DNA from: Ornithodoros turicata
Lineage: Eukaryota; Arthropoda; Arachnida; Ixodida; Argasidae
DNA: 64,000 bases
Reading direction: 5' to 3'
Assembly (NCBI RefSeq): GCF_037126465.1
Contig: NC_088204.1
Span: 18,668,804-18,732,803, forward strand
Shown: piece by piece, positions 54,838 through 64,000 of the stretch
Layout: the number at the start of each line of letters is the position of its first letter
Position numbering within the stretch: position 1 is the first letter of the stretch
Notes under the pieces: model-generated
The model's input: the letters and a program-made list of their open reading frames with translations, nothing else
The model's database searches: none
Told to the model about the DNA's origin: nothing
Program-made: the position numbers and the translations under genes

Positions 54838-55145
54838 TCGGCCCGAGCCCGATATAGGTTATATAGGTTATAACCTATATATATATAATGGTTATAGGTT
54901 ACCCGGCCCGGTCCAGCACGGTCGAGTGTAACGGGCTGTAAATGTTGACCGTGGATAACAAGCGGTGGGGTAGCACAGGCTCGAGCCCGATCTAGGCCCG
55001 GCAATGTACCGGGCCGAGCCCTGCCCCATAATGGCCAAATCTGACCCCAGGCCTTCAAAAAGAAGGCATTACCTGGCCCGGCCCGGCCCGGCCCATGAGC
55101 TGGGACGGGCTCGGGCTTTGGGGTGAGCCCGGGTCCGAGCAGTGC
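54838..55145. repeat. GGCCC-type simple repeat
   Basis: CGGCCCGAGCCCG, GGCCCGGCCCGGCCCGGCC and GGGCTCGGGC recur irregularly with TATATAGGTTATAACC-type words between. The long minus-strand open frame 54624-55574 crosses it and has biased composition; it is not a gene. Confidence 0.65.
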
Positions 55146-55194
55146 TCTAGTTTCAAACGCTTTAATCACTATTACTCGTTTTCTTATTTTGCCG

Positions 55195-55290
55195 TTTTGG
55201 GGTAGGGTCCTGTGGCTACCACGGGGAAACATTCCACATGTCATCATCACTTCTCCTTCATTTATTGTTGTTGTTGTTGTTGTTGTTGAG
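55195..55290 (+). mobile_element. LINE-like 3' end with (TTG)n tail
   Basis: GGGGTAGGGTCCTGTGGCTA, CGGGGAAACATTCCACATG and TCATCATCACTTCTCCTTC, then ATTTATTGTTG extended by TTG repeats. The same end occurs inverted at 60116-60250 and 60398-60467. Stable TTG tails are typical of some I-type LINEs. Confidence 0.6.
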
Positions 55291-55299
55291 GATAAAATT

Positions 55300-56522
55300 G
55301 GAACCCTTGAGGGACACCGCGGTTTAAGTTCGAAAATATTAAGCTCAGAAAAAAATCGGTCACTGATACCTCGGTAAATGCACCATTGTATAAGCGAATT
55401 AAAATAATTTCCTCTGGCAATGAACTCCCCATTCATCATGTTAAAATAAAGTTGTTGTTGTTCGTACATTTTTTTAGGAGTCGCTTTAGTGGTACTTACG
55501 GTAGCCTGATTCGTACCGGTTTGTGTTCTTTGCCGTCGTTGTTGTATACATGGTAAAGCCACGTCAGAGCACAATGTAACACAATAAAAGAAGCCGCTTG
55601 CTAAATTGAACCAAGACGTTCCTAAACGGCCGACCTTCTATAGAGAGAGGGCCGTTTTCTTTTGCACATTACAACTCAAAGGCTCGCCGACAATCACGAA
55701 AAGTGGCCTATATATGAAACTACTTATCGAAACCCATGTGGTAGCGTACACCACTTCTGCGTAGATAAGAACATACGAAACGAGGCCGCAGAGCAGTACG
55801 CAGTACCGGCCGTCATATCTCAATTACAGTCGCAGCAGATGCGGTGGTCCAGATTAGGCGACTCTCTCGGGGCTCTACTGACTCTCACACAGCTGACGTG
55901 CACCCCATATAAGTGGCCTATAATCGTTTTCAAGCCGAGAACGGCATCTCGGGTAGTGAAGGATAACCTTATAATTTATTTATTTATTTATAGGCTACTC
56001 TGCATCGCTGCTAGACATTATAGCGGGGAACTGGGACGTGATACAGAATCAACATTAACCACACTTCCGCGTGACAATTTTACAAACATAATACGATAAT
56101 GTTCTTGGCCACCTGACAAGAGGGATGTTGCCTTGTCAGCGCTTGTGACATTTATTCAGAGCACTGCGTTTGGGTCAGTCTATTAGGACCATGTATTTCA
56201 CTGTGCGCCACGTTAACCGACGATTTGGCCTTCGGCCGATATATCTAGCAAAAGCGGCGGGATTTTCTTTTTTATTTTTTTTATTGGGGAATTTGTCGTG
56301 TTGCGAATTCAACCTCTTCCTACTACTTTTTTTTTCCCAACGTAATCAAATACAGAGTTCAGCGAGCTAAATTATTCGTCACCTTCTATCAATCAGAGTC
56401 TTGATCCTAGATAACAAACTGGTGTTGTCCGGTGCATTTATAATATATTAGTATTCTTGTTACATTTACTAACCGTGCAAATAAGATTTGGCAACCGTGA
56501 GTATGACTCGAAGAAATTATAC
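55300..56522. other. Unassigned noncoding DNA
   Basis: (ATTT)n lies near 55973-55990. Open frames at 55638-55823 and 55662-56099 have no known motif. Confidence 0.4.
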
Positions 56523-56525
56523 ATA

Positions 56526-56736
56526 CAGAGTGTTCAAAATTAAGCTTTCACTAGCACTTTATAAATAGGAGAACAAAAGAAAGCTGGTGCTACTGTTTCT
56601 GTTCCTTGAGTAAGAAACAGATGCTACATAATTAGCAGCACCTGTTGCTTACACAAGTAGCGTAAAGTTAACATCCGGTTTCCTGTCATCGCTGTGTTTG
56701 CGTAGCGCTCCTGAAAGCTTAATTTTGAACACCCCG
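56526..56736. mobile_element. Mariner-type MITE (211 bp)
   Basis: Left CAGAGTGTTCAAAATTAAGC and the reverse complement of the right end, CGGGGTGTTCAAAATTAAGC, are inverted repeats of at least 24 bp. TA borders both sides (56524-56525 and 56737-56738). TA target and a CRGGGTGTTC start fit Tc1/mariner. No transposase. Confidence 0.88.
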
Positions 56737-57515
56737 TATATAGAACGTTTCAAACGCTTTGTCGTTTTCCCTCCCAGGTCGTTTGCCAGCGGGGCAAACG
56801 ACCTGCATCGACTTCGCCTCAATGTGGCTTTCACCCCGCAGTTCAGACACAGACTAGGTAGTGCTTCAACCAGCTGGTGTTCCAATTCTGCATGATGGCA
56901 AGCATTCAACACGTCCTCACCGACTGCCTTCTATACAGTTCGGAGAGAGCAATGCTCCAGTCCTAACTGACCCGTATAAACAACAAGCCGCTCAGCGTTG
57001 CCGCAATCTTGGGTCCTTGTTCTAACCTGTGCAGCACCGTCAAGGCCTGCACTCACTCTATCTGCTCTTGACGTCTAGTATCCTTCTTGAACTTGCGGGA
57101 ACTAGCTAGCAGAGAGCCGCACAGGAGGAAGCCCAGAGGTCAACTGTTTATTCGGGCGCATAGCGCGTGCCCGCTGTTGCGGTAGTCGTCTTCTTCGTCG
57201 GTATAGGAGGCCACCACAAACTCCTCTGGCCTCAGAGCTTTTGCCATGAATGCGGAGATGTGACCTTCACAGCACTACATCTCCGGTGGCCGACCGGATG
57301 AACCACTATCCCCATCGGTTACGACGCACCCGCATGTGTAACATCTCATTTGCGTGTGTGATGTGTGTGCGCGAGTGTGTGTATGCCTCATCTTTTTCAT
57401 CGTCATCCCTCTCATATATTAACCCACATGGACTGAGGTATGGTACCGCAATTGTTCCGGTGAATCACCCCATCCCATCGTCATTCATGTAGTATAGTAG
57501 TAGTAGTTGTTGTTG

Positions 57516-57975
57516 TTCAAGCACCATGTTATCTTCTGGTGGTTAAATATAGGGAGAAATAGAGGCAACGGATCATTTGCTTGAACATGACTATAGATGC
57601 CATCTATAGGAGACAGTAATAAACAGTAAACTGACACAACAACAACAACAAATTGACACGCTAGTGATGTAGCAACCGTGATCCAATATAGAACACGTGT
57701 AGTGGACCACTATAGGCAAAAAACGGTCGCTTACCGCCAACGAAAAACGTGCATGAGTATACCTGTACACTACTACTCAGATAATCTTAGTGTATGTACA
57801 GGGTTCGCCAAGATAAAGTACGGGGTTTGTAATGAAGACAAAATGAATTAAACGCGCATTTAGGAGCTGTGCTATACATTGAAAAATATATTATGTGCTA
57901 AAATTTTATATGAGAGTTACAGCTTGGTCCATGCAGTCCTTTGTGACAAAAAAAAAAAGAAGAACCCCCCCCCCC
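57516..57975. other. Unassigned DNA with a possible mariner-like end
   Basis: TACAGGGTTCGCCAAGATAA at 57797 resembles a mariner-type left end, but no right end was found before the next LINE. A C run lies at about 57966-57977. Confidence 0.4.
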
Positions 57976-57997
57976 CCTTAACGTTTCCAACGGTCAC

Positions 57998-59822
57998 CTA
58001 TATAGGCCTCGTGCGTCCTTGATGATGTTGTCCAATATCTTTCCGACCGGGGATTGTCTGTTTCACCATCCAAGACGGTCGCCATGGCGTTTACGCCCAG
58101 ATCATTCCGCCAGTTCCCGCTACGGGTTGCAGGTTTGCCGGTGGAGTTCGTGCCACACCACAAGTATCTGGGAATTACCATCGACTGGGGCCTCACCTGG
58201 TCCAAACATATCAAAGCTCTGTCCTCCCAGCTGTCTGTCCTCGTCAATGTCCTGCGACGGATCTCTGGAACGTCATGGGGCCCTACCTGCACCGACCTTA
58301 AGCTCGTCCACACCTCCCTGGTGACCGGAACCCTGAGGTACAGCCTCCCAGTCCTCCACGCTGTAAGCAAAGCCAATGAACGCGAGCTCCTCAACATCCA
58401 GGCCCGCAGCCTGCGCGTTTGCCTGGGTGTTCCCAAAACGACAGACACATACCTGGTTCTAGCAGAGGGCAAGGAGTCTCCAGCACACATTCTGCGCGAC
58501 GTGGAAACCCTCCGCACCTACTCACGATACCTTACTCGTCATCCCCCCCACCACTTGCGGGACATCGACCATGACTGCCCTGCGTCGGCATTCGGTGCCG
58601 CTGTCCGGCAACTGAAGGTGTCGGTCCCATCAACTGCGTCTACGTCGTCTTACACCCCACCAATGTGGTCGATGGTCACACCCACCGTGTACACACATAT
58701 CCCTGGCATCACGAGCAAAAACGACCATCCCCCGCCTGTCATGCGGTACCTCGTGCTGGAGCACCTGGACGCCCTACACAGCCAGCGACTGCAAATATAT
58801 ACCGACGGCTCGGTCTCCGCGGGCGCCTCCACAGCAGCACTGTTCCTCCCTTCCGAAAACATGGAACAAGCCTTCAAGCTTCCCCACGAAACTTCGTCCA
58901 CCGAAGCGGAGCTTGTAGCCATTCACGAAGCACTGAAGCTTGTATCCGCTCGTCCACCTGGAAGCTGGACTGTCCTCACAGACAGCAAGTCGGCGCTGGA
59001 GGCACTGTCTTCGCCTCGCTCGCAAGTGGTTTCTGACATCCGCTCACTGATCCTGGTTGTGCACAACCTCCTCGTCACCTCCGGCCACTCCGTGTGGTTT
59101 CAGTGGGTGCCAAGCCACATTGGCTTGGCCGACACAGCAGCGAAGCGCGCTCATGGCGCAGCTGAGTGCAACACTGTCATCCCATTATCGCCCTCCGTCT
59201 GCCGCATACACATCCGCCGGCGCCTTTCCTTCGACACCCACCTCTTCATGGAAAACACTGTCGCAGCCAACACCTTCCTCCACCGCATTGACCCGAAGAT
59301 GGCCTTCAGTGTGTCGCTACGGCTGTCTCGAAAGGAAGAGTCAGCTCTGCATCGTCTTCGCCTGAATGTCGCCCGTACTCCATCGTTCCTGTTCAAGATC
59401 AAGCAGCGTCCCTCTTCGGCGTGCCCCTCCTGCTCCACCGACGCCGACACCCATCATTTACTCATGACCTGTCCAAGATATGCCACTCCTCGGACCGCAC
59501 TCACGCACCGTCTATCTGCCCTGGGGCACAGAGACCTGTCTTTGGCCACCCTACTGGGCCCCGTAGGGCAGAAGCAATGGGCTGTTACCAGAGCGCTCAT
59601 ATGCTTCCTGGGTTACACTGGGCTCCTGGACTGCCTCTGAGCGGTCGTGTACTCATGCCCCCCTGCTGCCCATGTGCCGCTTGCGTCTTTCCCCATTTCT
59701 GTTTTTTTTTTTCCTTTTCTTTCTTTTCCTTTTACAAGGAATAGCAAGTCGTCTTCTGCCTGGCTGACCTTTCCTTTTTACCTGCCTCTTTTTTTTGCAA
59801 TAAACATATCCCCCCCCCCCCC
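57998..59822 (+). mobile_element. LINE family B, longest copy (3' half)
   Basis: A plus-strand copy from the reverse transcriptase thumb to the 3' end. The 3' UTR shows GGAATAGCAAGTCGTC, CTGGCTGACCTTTCC and AATAAACATATC followed by 13 C. The 5' end is truncated between about 57978 and 58018. CGTGCGTC near 58009 and CGTGTGTC after the C run could be an imperfect duplication. This copy shows the family B 3' end best. Confidence 0.85.
58054..59640 (+). CDS. LINE B pol C-terminal half, open frame (528 codons)
   Basis: The frame continues upstream in LINE sequence (QYLSDRGLSVSPSKT), so the first ATG is not a true start. Residues 1-160 match the end of the reverse transcriptase and its connection (HKYLGITIDWGLTWSKHIK, RSLRVCLGVPK). 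RNase H spans about 245-370 with YTDGS (D251), STEAEL (E286), LTDSKSAL (D310) and WVPSHIGLADTA; the usual GNExAD block is shortened there, so its activity is doubtful. The C-terminus has a Cys/His motif (CPSC near 457-460, HH at 467-468, C473) and ends in a hydrophobic CFLGYTGLLDCL. No stops interrupt it, which suggests a young truncated copy. It cannot act alone because the polymerase active site and endonuclease are missing. Confidence 0.85.
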   Translation: MSVSPSKTVAMAFTPRSFRQFPLRVAGLPVEFVPHHKYLGITIDWGLTWSKHIKALSSQLSVLVNVLRRISGTSWGPTCTDLKLVHTSLVTGTLRYSLPVLHAVSKANERELLNIQARSLRVCLGVPKTTDTYLVLAEGKESPAHILRDVETLRTYSRYLTRHPPHHLRDIDHDCPASAFGAAVRQLKVSVPSTASTSSYTPPMWSMVTPTVYTHIPGITSKNDHPPPVMRYLVLEHLDALHSQRLQIYTDGSVSAGASTAALFLPSENMEQAFKLPHETSSTEAELVAIHEALKLVSARPPGSWTVLTDSKSALEALSSPRSQVVSDIRSLILVVHNLLVTSGHSVWFQWVPSHIGLADTAAKRAHGAAECNTVIPLSPSVCRIHIRRRLSFDTHLFMENTVAANTFLHRIDPKMAFSVSLRLSRKEESALHRLRLNVARTPSFLFKIKQRPSSACPSCSTDADTHHLLMTCPRYATPRTALTHRLSALGHRDLSLATLLGPVGQKQWAVTRALICFLGYTGLLDCL

Positions 59823-60115
59823 GTGTGTCTGCGCACTTGTGCAGTTTCGTGGTAGCTTCAACTTTGTCGCGATGTTTCAATTGCAATTTTTTGAAACAAT
59901 TTCCGAGCATATAACATGCAGGTGTTTGTAGCACTTTTCAGTAAATATACCTTCCTGAGTCAACTGCAAAGCCCCGAAGATTCCCGTCAGCTCAAGAAAA
60001 TGGCGGATTATAGGGTTTTGGCAATATATAGGAACGGGCGGTTTTTCATTTTTCACAATTTACTGGAACAAATGTGGAAGCTCAAAATTTTTTACACCAT
60101 ATTTTAGAGGTTATA
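59823..60115. other. Unassigned noncoding DNA
   Basis: Nothing recognised. Confidence 0.4.
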
Positions 60116-60250
60116 TACAACAACAACAACAATAAATGAGGGAGAAGTGATGATGACATGGGATGTATACAACAACAACAACAACATAGATGAATGGATG
60201 ATGATGATGTGGGATGTTTCCCTGCGTTGAGTGCAGGACCCTACCCCATT
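60116..60250 (-). mobile_element. Two stacked LINE-like 3' ends with (CAA)n tails
   Basis: Read on the plus strand: (CAA)n AATAAATGAG, GAGAAGTGATGATGACATGG, then a new (CAA)n at about 60170 and GATGATGATGTGGGATGTTT, CCCTGCGTTGAGTGCAGGAC. These are inverted versions of the 3' end at 55195-55290; one has landed in the other. Confidence 0.55.
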
Positions 60251-60397
60251 CCAAAAAGGTTCACATGAAAGGATGACGAGGGATGTATACGACATTGTCG
60301 AAAGTATGGGGATCTGCTGTGGCAACTGTATTCTTTATGGAGCGGACGAAATACCGTCCTTTATCTTGGCTGACCCTATACTTCCCTGCAGTACAGC

Positions 60398-60467
60398 AAC
60401 AAGAACAATAATAAATGATGAAAAAGTGATGATGACATGGGATGTTTCCCCGTGATAGTCACAGGAC
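60398..60467 (-). mobile_element. LINE-like 3' end, third copy
   Basis: CAACAAGAACAATAATAAAT, then GAAAAAGTGATGATGACATG and TTTCCCCGTGATAGTCACAG match the fragments at 60116 and 55195. It is the target of the following LINE B insertion. Confidence 0.55.
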
Positions 60468-60475
60468 CCAGCAGT

Positions 60476-61723
60476 TGCCCGCTTACGAGACTATCTCCCG
60501 TCCTCGACACCAGCCCCTTCCTTTGTGCCAGCAATTTGGACCTTAAAACGGCCTCGTATTCACGCTACTATACCGGACCTTCCCCGAAAACAGGCAGTCA
60601 GCCCTGTGGTAGCACAACAACTCGCTTTGGCCCACCTCACCTCTACTCATCCCCATTGCCGACAAATCTTCACCGATGTCTCCGTAACGCCTGACGCATC
60701 GGGAGCGGCCTTTTACGTCACCGATACAGACCATGAACAGGCCTACAAACTGCCCTACCCCATGTCGTTCACCGAGGCTGAACTCTTCGGCATCCTTACC
60801 ACCACCCTGGAATACATTTCTGACTTGCAACCTGGGAAATGGGTCGTCCTCACCGACAGCAATGCGTCCCTCCTCCGCTTGATGTCCTCCCACCCCAACC
60901 TCATGCAGGATATACCCAACCTGATCATGCAGACGTACAACAGGCTCCGCGGCGATGGTCATGTTTTATCCCTCCAATGAGTGCCCGGTCAGGTGGGCCT
61001 GACCGGTAACACACGCGCAGAGGCGGCTGCAAGACGAGCTGCCACAGCTGCTACCCCTGCCACTGCACGTCTGCCCTTTACACTTTCGGCTTGTCATCTA
61101 CCTATTCGCCGCTAGTGTGCTGCCCGTGCCCAAGCATTTATATCTGAGGCCGCCACCTACAGCAATCACATGCAGTACGACCATCGACCCTTCGGTTGCC
61201 TTGTTCATTGGGTGTCGCTGCAGTCGTCAGGACGAACCACTGCTGCACCGCCTCCGTCTCAACGTTGCCCACACCCCGTTGCTTCTTTACAGAATGGGCC
61301 AATCCAGCTCCCCATTGTGTTCCAGCTGTGGCGAGGTGGCCGACATTCCTCATTGTCTTCTGCACTGCCAGCAGCACCTTCCCCAACGGAAAGCCCTCTG
61401 TCGCCGTTTAATGCAGCTTGGCTACAACACAATGTCCATGGCCACCCTCCTTGGTCCCGTCCCTCGGCCTACCCAGTTGGCCGTCAACCAGAGCGCGCCT
61501 GCTCCGCCTCCTGAAAGACTCGGGCCTTGCGTCTGCCCTATGACTGGGCTTTCTCATACCATGTCGTGCCGGTGTTGCACAAACTGTTCTTCTTTCTTTT
61601 TTCCTTTATTTTTCTGTCTTTTTTTTTATTTGAGTTTCTTTTTTGGAATAGCAAGTCGGCATTAGCCTGGCTGACATTTCCATTTTTCTTTCTTTTCATT
61701 CTATTAAACATATCCCTCCCTCC
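60476..61723 (+). mobile_element. LINE family B copy flanked by CCAGCAGT
   Basis: A 1.25-kb 5'-truncated copy with CCAGCAGT at 60468-60475 and 61724-61731. Its 3' end reads GGAATAGCAAGTCGGCATTA, CTGGCTGACATTTCC, ATTAAACATATCCCTCCCTC, so the C run is interrupted by T. The coding part has stops and shifts. Confidence 0.88.
60525..61530 (+). pseudogene. LINE B pol fragment (RNase H and zinc motif)
   Basis: IFTDVSVTPDASGAAF (D of RNase H), SFTEAELFGIL, LTDSNASLLRL, a TGA stop at about 60978, then VPGQVGLTGNTRAEAAA in the same frame, and after a shift LLHRLRLNVAHTPLL and CSSCGEVADIPHCLLHC. The upstream half of pol is missing. RNase H would remove the RNA template during retrotransposition; this copy is inactive. 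Confidence 0.85.
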
Positions 61724-61837
61724 CCAGCAGTACACATTAGTATAAACAGCAGCATCCCAGAGAGCACAGAACGCCTTCGAGGACTAGGCAAAAAATTACG
61801 TGCACGAGCGACACAAACAAAATTCAATCCCACGTTG

Positions 61838-62045
61838 TAGTGGTGGCGATGGAATTGCTTGCCGTAGTCGGCCACGCTCAGGAGGCAACGTCACGACTAT
61901 TGCGGGGGGATCGTGCGTCCTGGGCCGACTTCACGGGGTACTGTGCCGACATTAAAGCGTCCGAGGAAAACCGAGGGAAAACACCCAGACTGCACAGCCG
62001 AAGCCCTCGGATTCGAACCCGGGTCACCCGCGAGGCTACGACTCG
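61838..62045 (-). mobile_element. SINE, truncated copy
   Basis: GCAACGTCACGACTATTGC, TCCTGGGCCGACTTCACGG, ACTGTGCCGACATTAAAG and GATTCGAACCCGGGTC (B box on the minus strand) match the family body and head. It carries the GCAACGTCACGAC subtype tail, like 44585-44710 and 50668-50945. Confidence 0.8.
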
Positions 62046-63775
62046 TATGTGAAAAAGGTCCATAGGGCAGGGAACTGCGCTCCAGCGGTGAAACAGCCTA
62101 TGTCATCACCGTCATATACTATGTGTTTTTGTATCCTAGCGGCTCTCCAGCGAACCACGCACGGAGCGCGTCCAAACAATTCCACGTGGGTAGCACAAAG
62201 GACCAAAACCAGTCCGGAGTGGGACCTAGTGGGACCGAGGAGCTCGCGCCGTTCGTGCGGTCTCCCCACTGGTCCTCACTTCTGTCGTCCCCATACTGCG
62301 CCAACTAATGAAGACGGGGATAACCCTCTCCTGCGCCTCAAGGTCATGCGCATAAGCCGTTGTGAAAAAAGTTCATTACACGTGGCAGGTCAGACGAGTG
62401 AGGTAGTTCACGGAACAATTAAGGTGCCTGATGTCCGTTTTTGCATTCCTTCAGGAAATAATTTTCAAAACAGCAAGCGCATACAATAATGTAAGTATGT
62501 AAACAAACTTCTAAAAACACTCGATTCTCGAATAAATTTTATGTACTGAACTGTAGGCAGCCGCAGTCATAGTACTTATTTTGACCCCTACTAGCCTACG
62601 AATCAAGAATTATCGGTTCGTAGGCTGGTAGGGGAGGCATGCACCGGCATGCCTCCCATATCTTTATGCTGTTTTATCATATCATATAGCCTGCTTCTTA
62701 GAACACGCAAGAGCGAAAAATCTCGGCGCAAGTTGGATACATTTGAAACGTAGTCGGTTTAACTAACCACACTAAAAATTGACTGACCGAATATTGAGCA
62801 CTAAAAAATTGAAATCCAAAATAAAAAACACAAAATTAAGAAGTTGTCGAACGCTTACACAAATATTCAGACAAAAAATCACGATATAATAATAATAAGC
62901 GGTAATGGAATCAATAACAATAAAAATTAAAGAATGAAGTTAAGAAATTTTTACTACAATCATACATAAATACATACATAGATCAAACGTAAAGCCACAT
63001 ACCACCGTCCTAGAGTATCGCGCCTCTCGCTAGATATGCAGCCCAAAAATTCAGGAATTGCACGGATAAAGGATAAAAATAGTAATCATCTCACCGCGTT
63101 GCACGTGCTGCGGGACACAATGCAAAGAAGCACCTGGAGGAGAACCAAATAATATAGCCTCCATTCGTATGACGACTGAACGAATGCGTGTATGAGAGGG
63201 GCTAAGAAGAACTCGTCTCGCCACCGCTGCTACAACCAGAACAGAGCAGAAGAAGGGATTTATTCCCATCTTCAGCGAAATCCGATTACGGGAACGCCAA
63301 AGAACCTTTCCCCTCGCCCCTGTGGCACATCACGGCGTGGTTACTTGCTGGAGGAGGATCTTTCAGCGCTAACCTCCGCATGAACTGATAAAGAAGTGCG
63401 GGCAATCCTGAAACGGTGCAATTGCAGACGAAGCGATAAAACGAAAGACATGTTGGGTGAGGTTTACGGCATCGTGAATTTGCTATCGGGAAGGTAAAAC
63501 GGGAGGTAATTGTACGCTAAGTATATACTGAAAAAAAAATGTGAATCCCGAGCGAAACAAATGCTGCCACGACGAATGACGGTGACGAGTTCAATTTCTT
63601 TCTTTCTTTTTTTTTTAAATTGGAACTCAAACACAAATGCTGCCACATTCTTTCTTGTGAGACTCACAGTCAGCGTACCAAATATTTAAAGGGACACTAA
63701 AGTACAGACATTTCGGATAGACGGATGTAAAGAACACGAAGAAAAAAAGCGACCAGCTAATCTATAACTCTTGCT
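62046..63775. other. Unassigned noncoding DNA
   Basis: An inverted pair (TAGCCTACGAATCAAGAATT / ATCGGTTCGTAGGCTGGTAG) lies near 62590-62631. TTTAAAGGGACACTAAAGTA at 63687 resembles the start of MITE family E, without the rest. AT-rich at 62780-62990. No gene recognised. Confidence 0.45.
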
Positions 63776-63779
63776 GCTG

Positions 63780-63900
63780 CATCTAAATCTGATCTGATCT
63801 ATCCTATCTAACTTATCTGTTATCTACTAACTTATATATCTAATCTTATCGAATCTTATCTAACGTCATCTAATCTTATCGAATCTTATCTGACATGTGC
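63780..63900. repeat. Degenerate tandem repeat of (A)TCTTATC words
   Basis: ATCTAATCTTATCGAATCTT occurs twice, with many related words (TCTAACTTATCTG, ATCTGATCTATCC) over about 120 bp. Confidence 0.75.
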
Positions 63901-64000
63901 TGTCGTCTGCGCGCTCGTCTAACTTACACCGACCGGAACCAAGAAAAACGAGTGTGCACGATGGAAATTGATGTTCTGAGGCTGGAACACAGAAGAGAGG

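Larger units (their letters stand above)
54193..57515 (+). pseudogene. LINE family A, third copy split by about 2.3 kb of other repeats
   Basis: The RNase H part (RNDILHQVQRM near 54211, GNEEANSVANA near 54328) ends at about 54478. The pol C-terminus resumes at about 56799 (LHRLRLNVAFTPQF), followed by eroded sequence and a 3' end at about 57420-57515 (GAGGTATGGTACCGC, GGTGAATCACCCCATCCC, (GTT)n). The gap holds GC-rich arrays, a (TTG)n-tailed fragment and a mariner-type MITE. All domains are broken. Confidence 0.75.

Noticed and set aside
54624..55574. 316-codon minus-strand open frame
   Set aside because: It crosses CCGAACC and GGCCC simple repeats and a (CAA)n tract; its composition follows the repeats and no domain is visible.
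57966..57977. C run before the 58-kb LINE B copy as the tail of another LINE
   Set aside because: The upstream sequence lacks the AATAAACATAT and GGAATAGCAAGTC marks of family B, so it is treated as a simple C run.

Overview
The window is eukaryotic and almost entirely transposon-derived. I found no convincing host gene, rRNA or functional tRNA. The only long intact coding frame is the polyprotein of a Ty3/gypsy LTR retrotransposon. The rest is non-LTR retrotransposon debris, tRNA-derived SINEs, Penelope-like fragments and many small non-autonomous DNA transposons (MITEs). The mix (I-type LINEs with RNase H, a tRNA-headed SINE resembling in layout what is reported from ticks, Penelope-like elements, TA/TTAA/8-bp MITEs) suggests an arthropod, most likely a chelicerate such as a tick. 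That placement is inference from memory, not from a search.

Layout. 0-7 kb: noncoding DNA with one complete SINE and several MITEs (3.4, 4.6-5.4, 5.85-6.14 and 6.55-6.92 kb). 7.28-11.42 kb: complete Ty3/gypsy element on the minus strand, with 153-bp LTRs identical by eye and one open frame. 11.4-18.4 kb: mostly unassigned, with a few MITEs and LINE 3' ends. 18.44-22.58 kb: 5'-truncated LINE (family A) flanked by an 11-bp duplication, carrying a second LINE (family B, opposite strand) and a TTAA-flanked MITE. 23.4-27.6 kb: three more LINE relics and a Penelope-type GIY-YIG fragment. 28.0-29.0 kb: one SINE split by a family B LINE tail and by a small Penelope-like element. 29.4-32.1 kb: a MITE cluster. 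32-43 kb: mostly unrecognised DNA with degenerate tandem repeats, a LINE scrap, a tRNA-like sequence and MITEs. 43.7-50.9 kb: stacked MITEs, a 3.2-kb insert with 11-bp inverted ends, and SINEs. 51.5-61.7 kb: LINE copies, including a 528-codon open 3' half of a family B pol (58.05-59.64 kb). 61.8-64 kb: a SINE fragment, then AT-rich unassigned DNA and a short tandem array.

The elements do not form a pathway. They record an order of insertion: SINEs and LINE A are older hosts; LINE B, Penelope-like and MITE copies landed in them; the Ty3/gypsy element is probably among the youngest, since its LTRs are identical and its frame is open. Target-site duplications read directly from the sequence support most nesting claims. 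The least ordinary signals are the poly(C) 3' ends of the family B LINEs, MITE families that share a core but have different ends, the 3.2-kb insert at 45.26-48.51 kb, and the small Penelope-like element with inverted ends. I did not find a convincing new cellular system.
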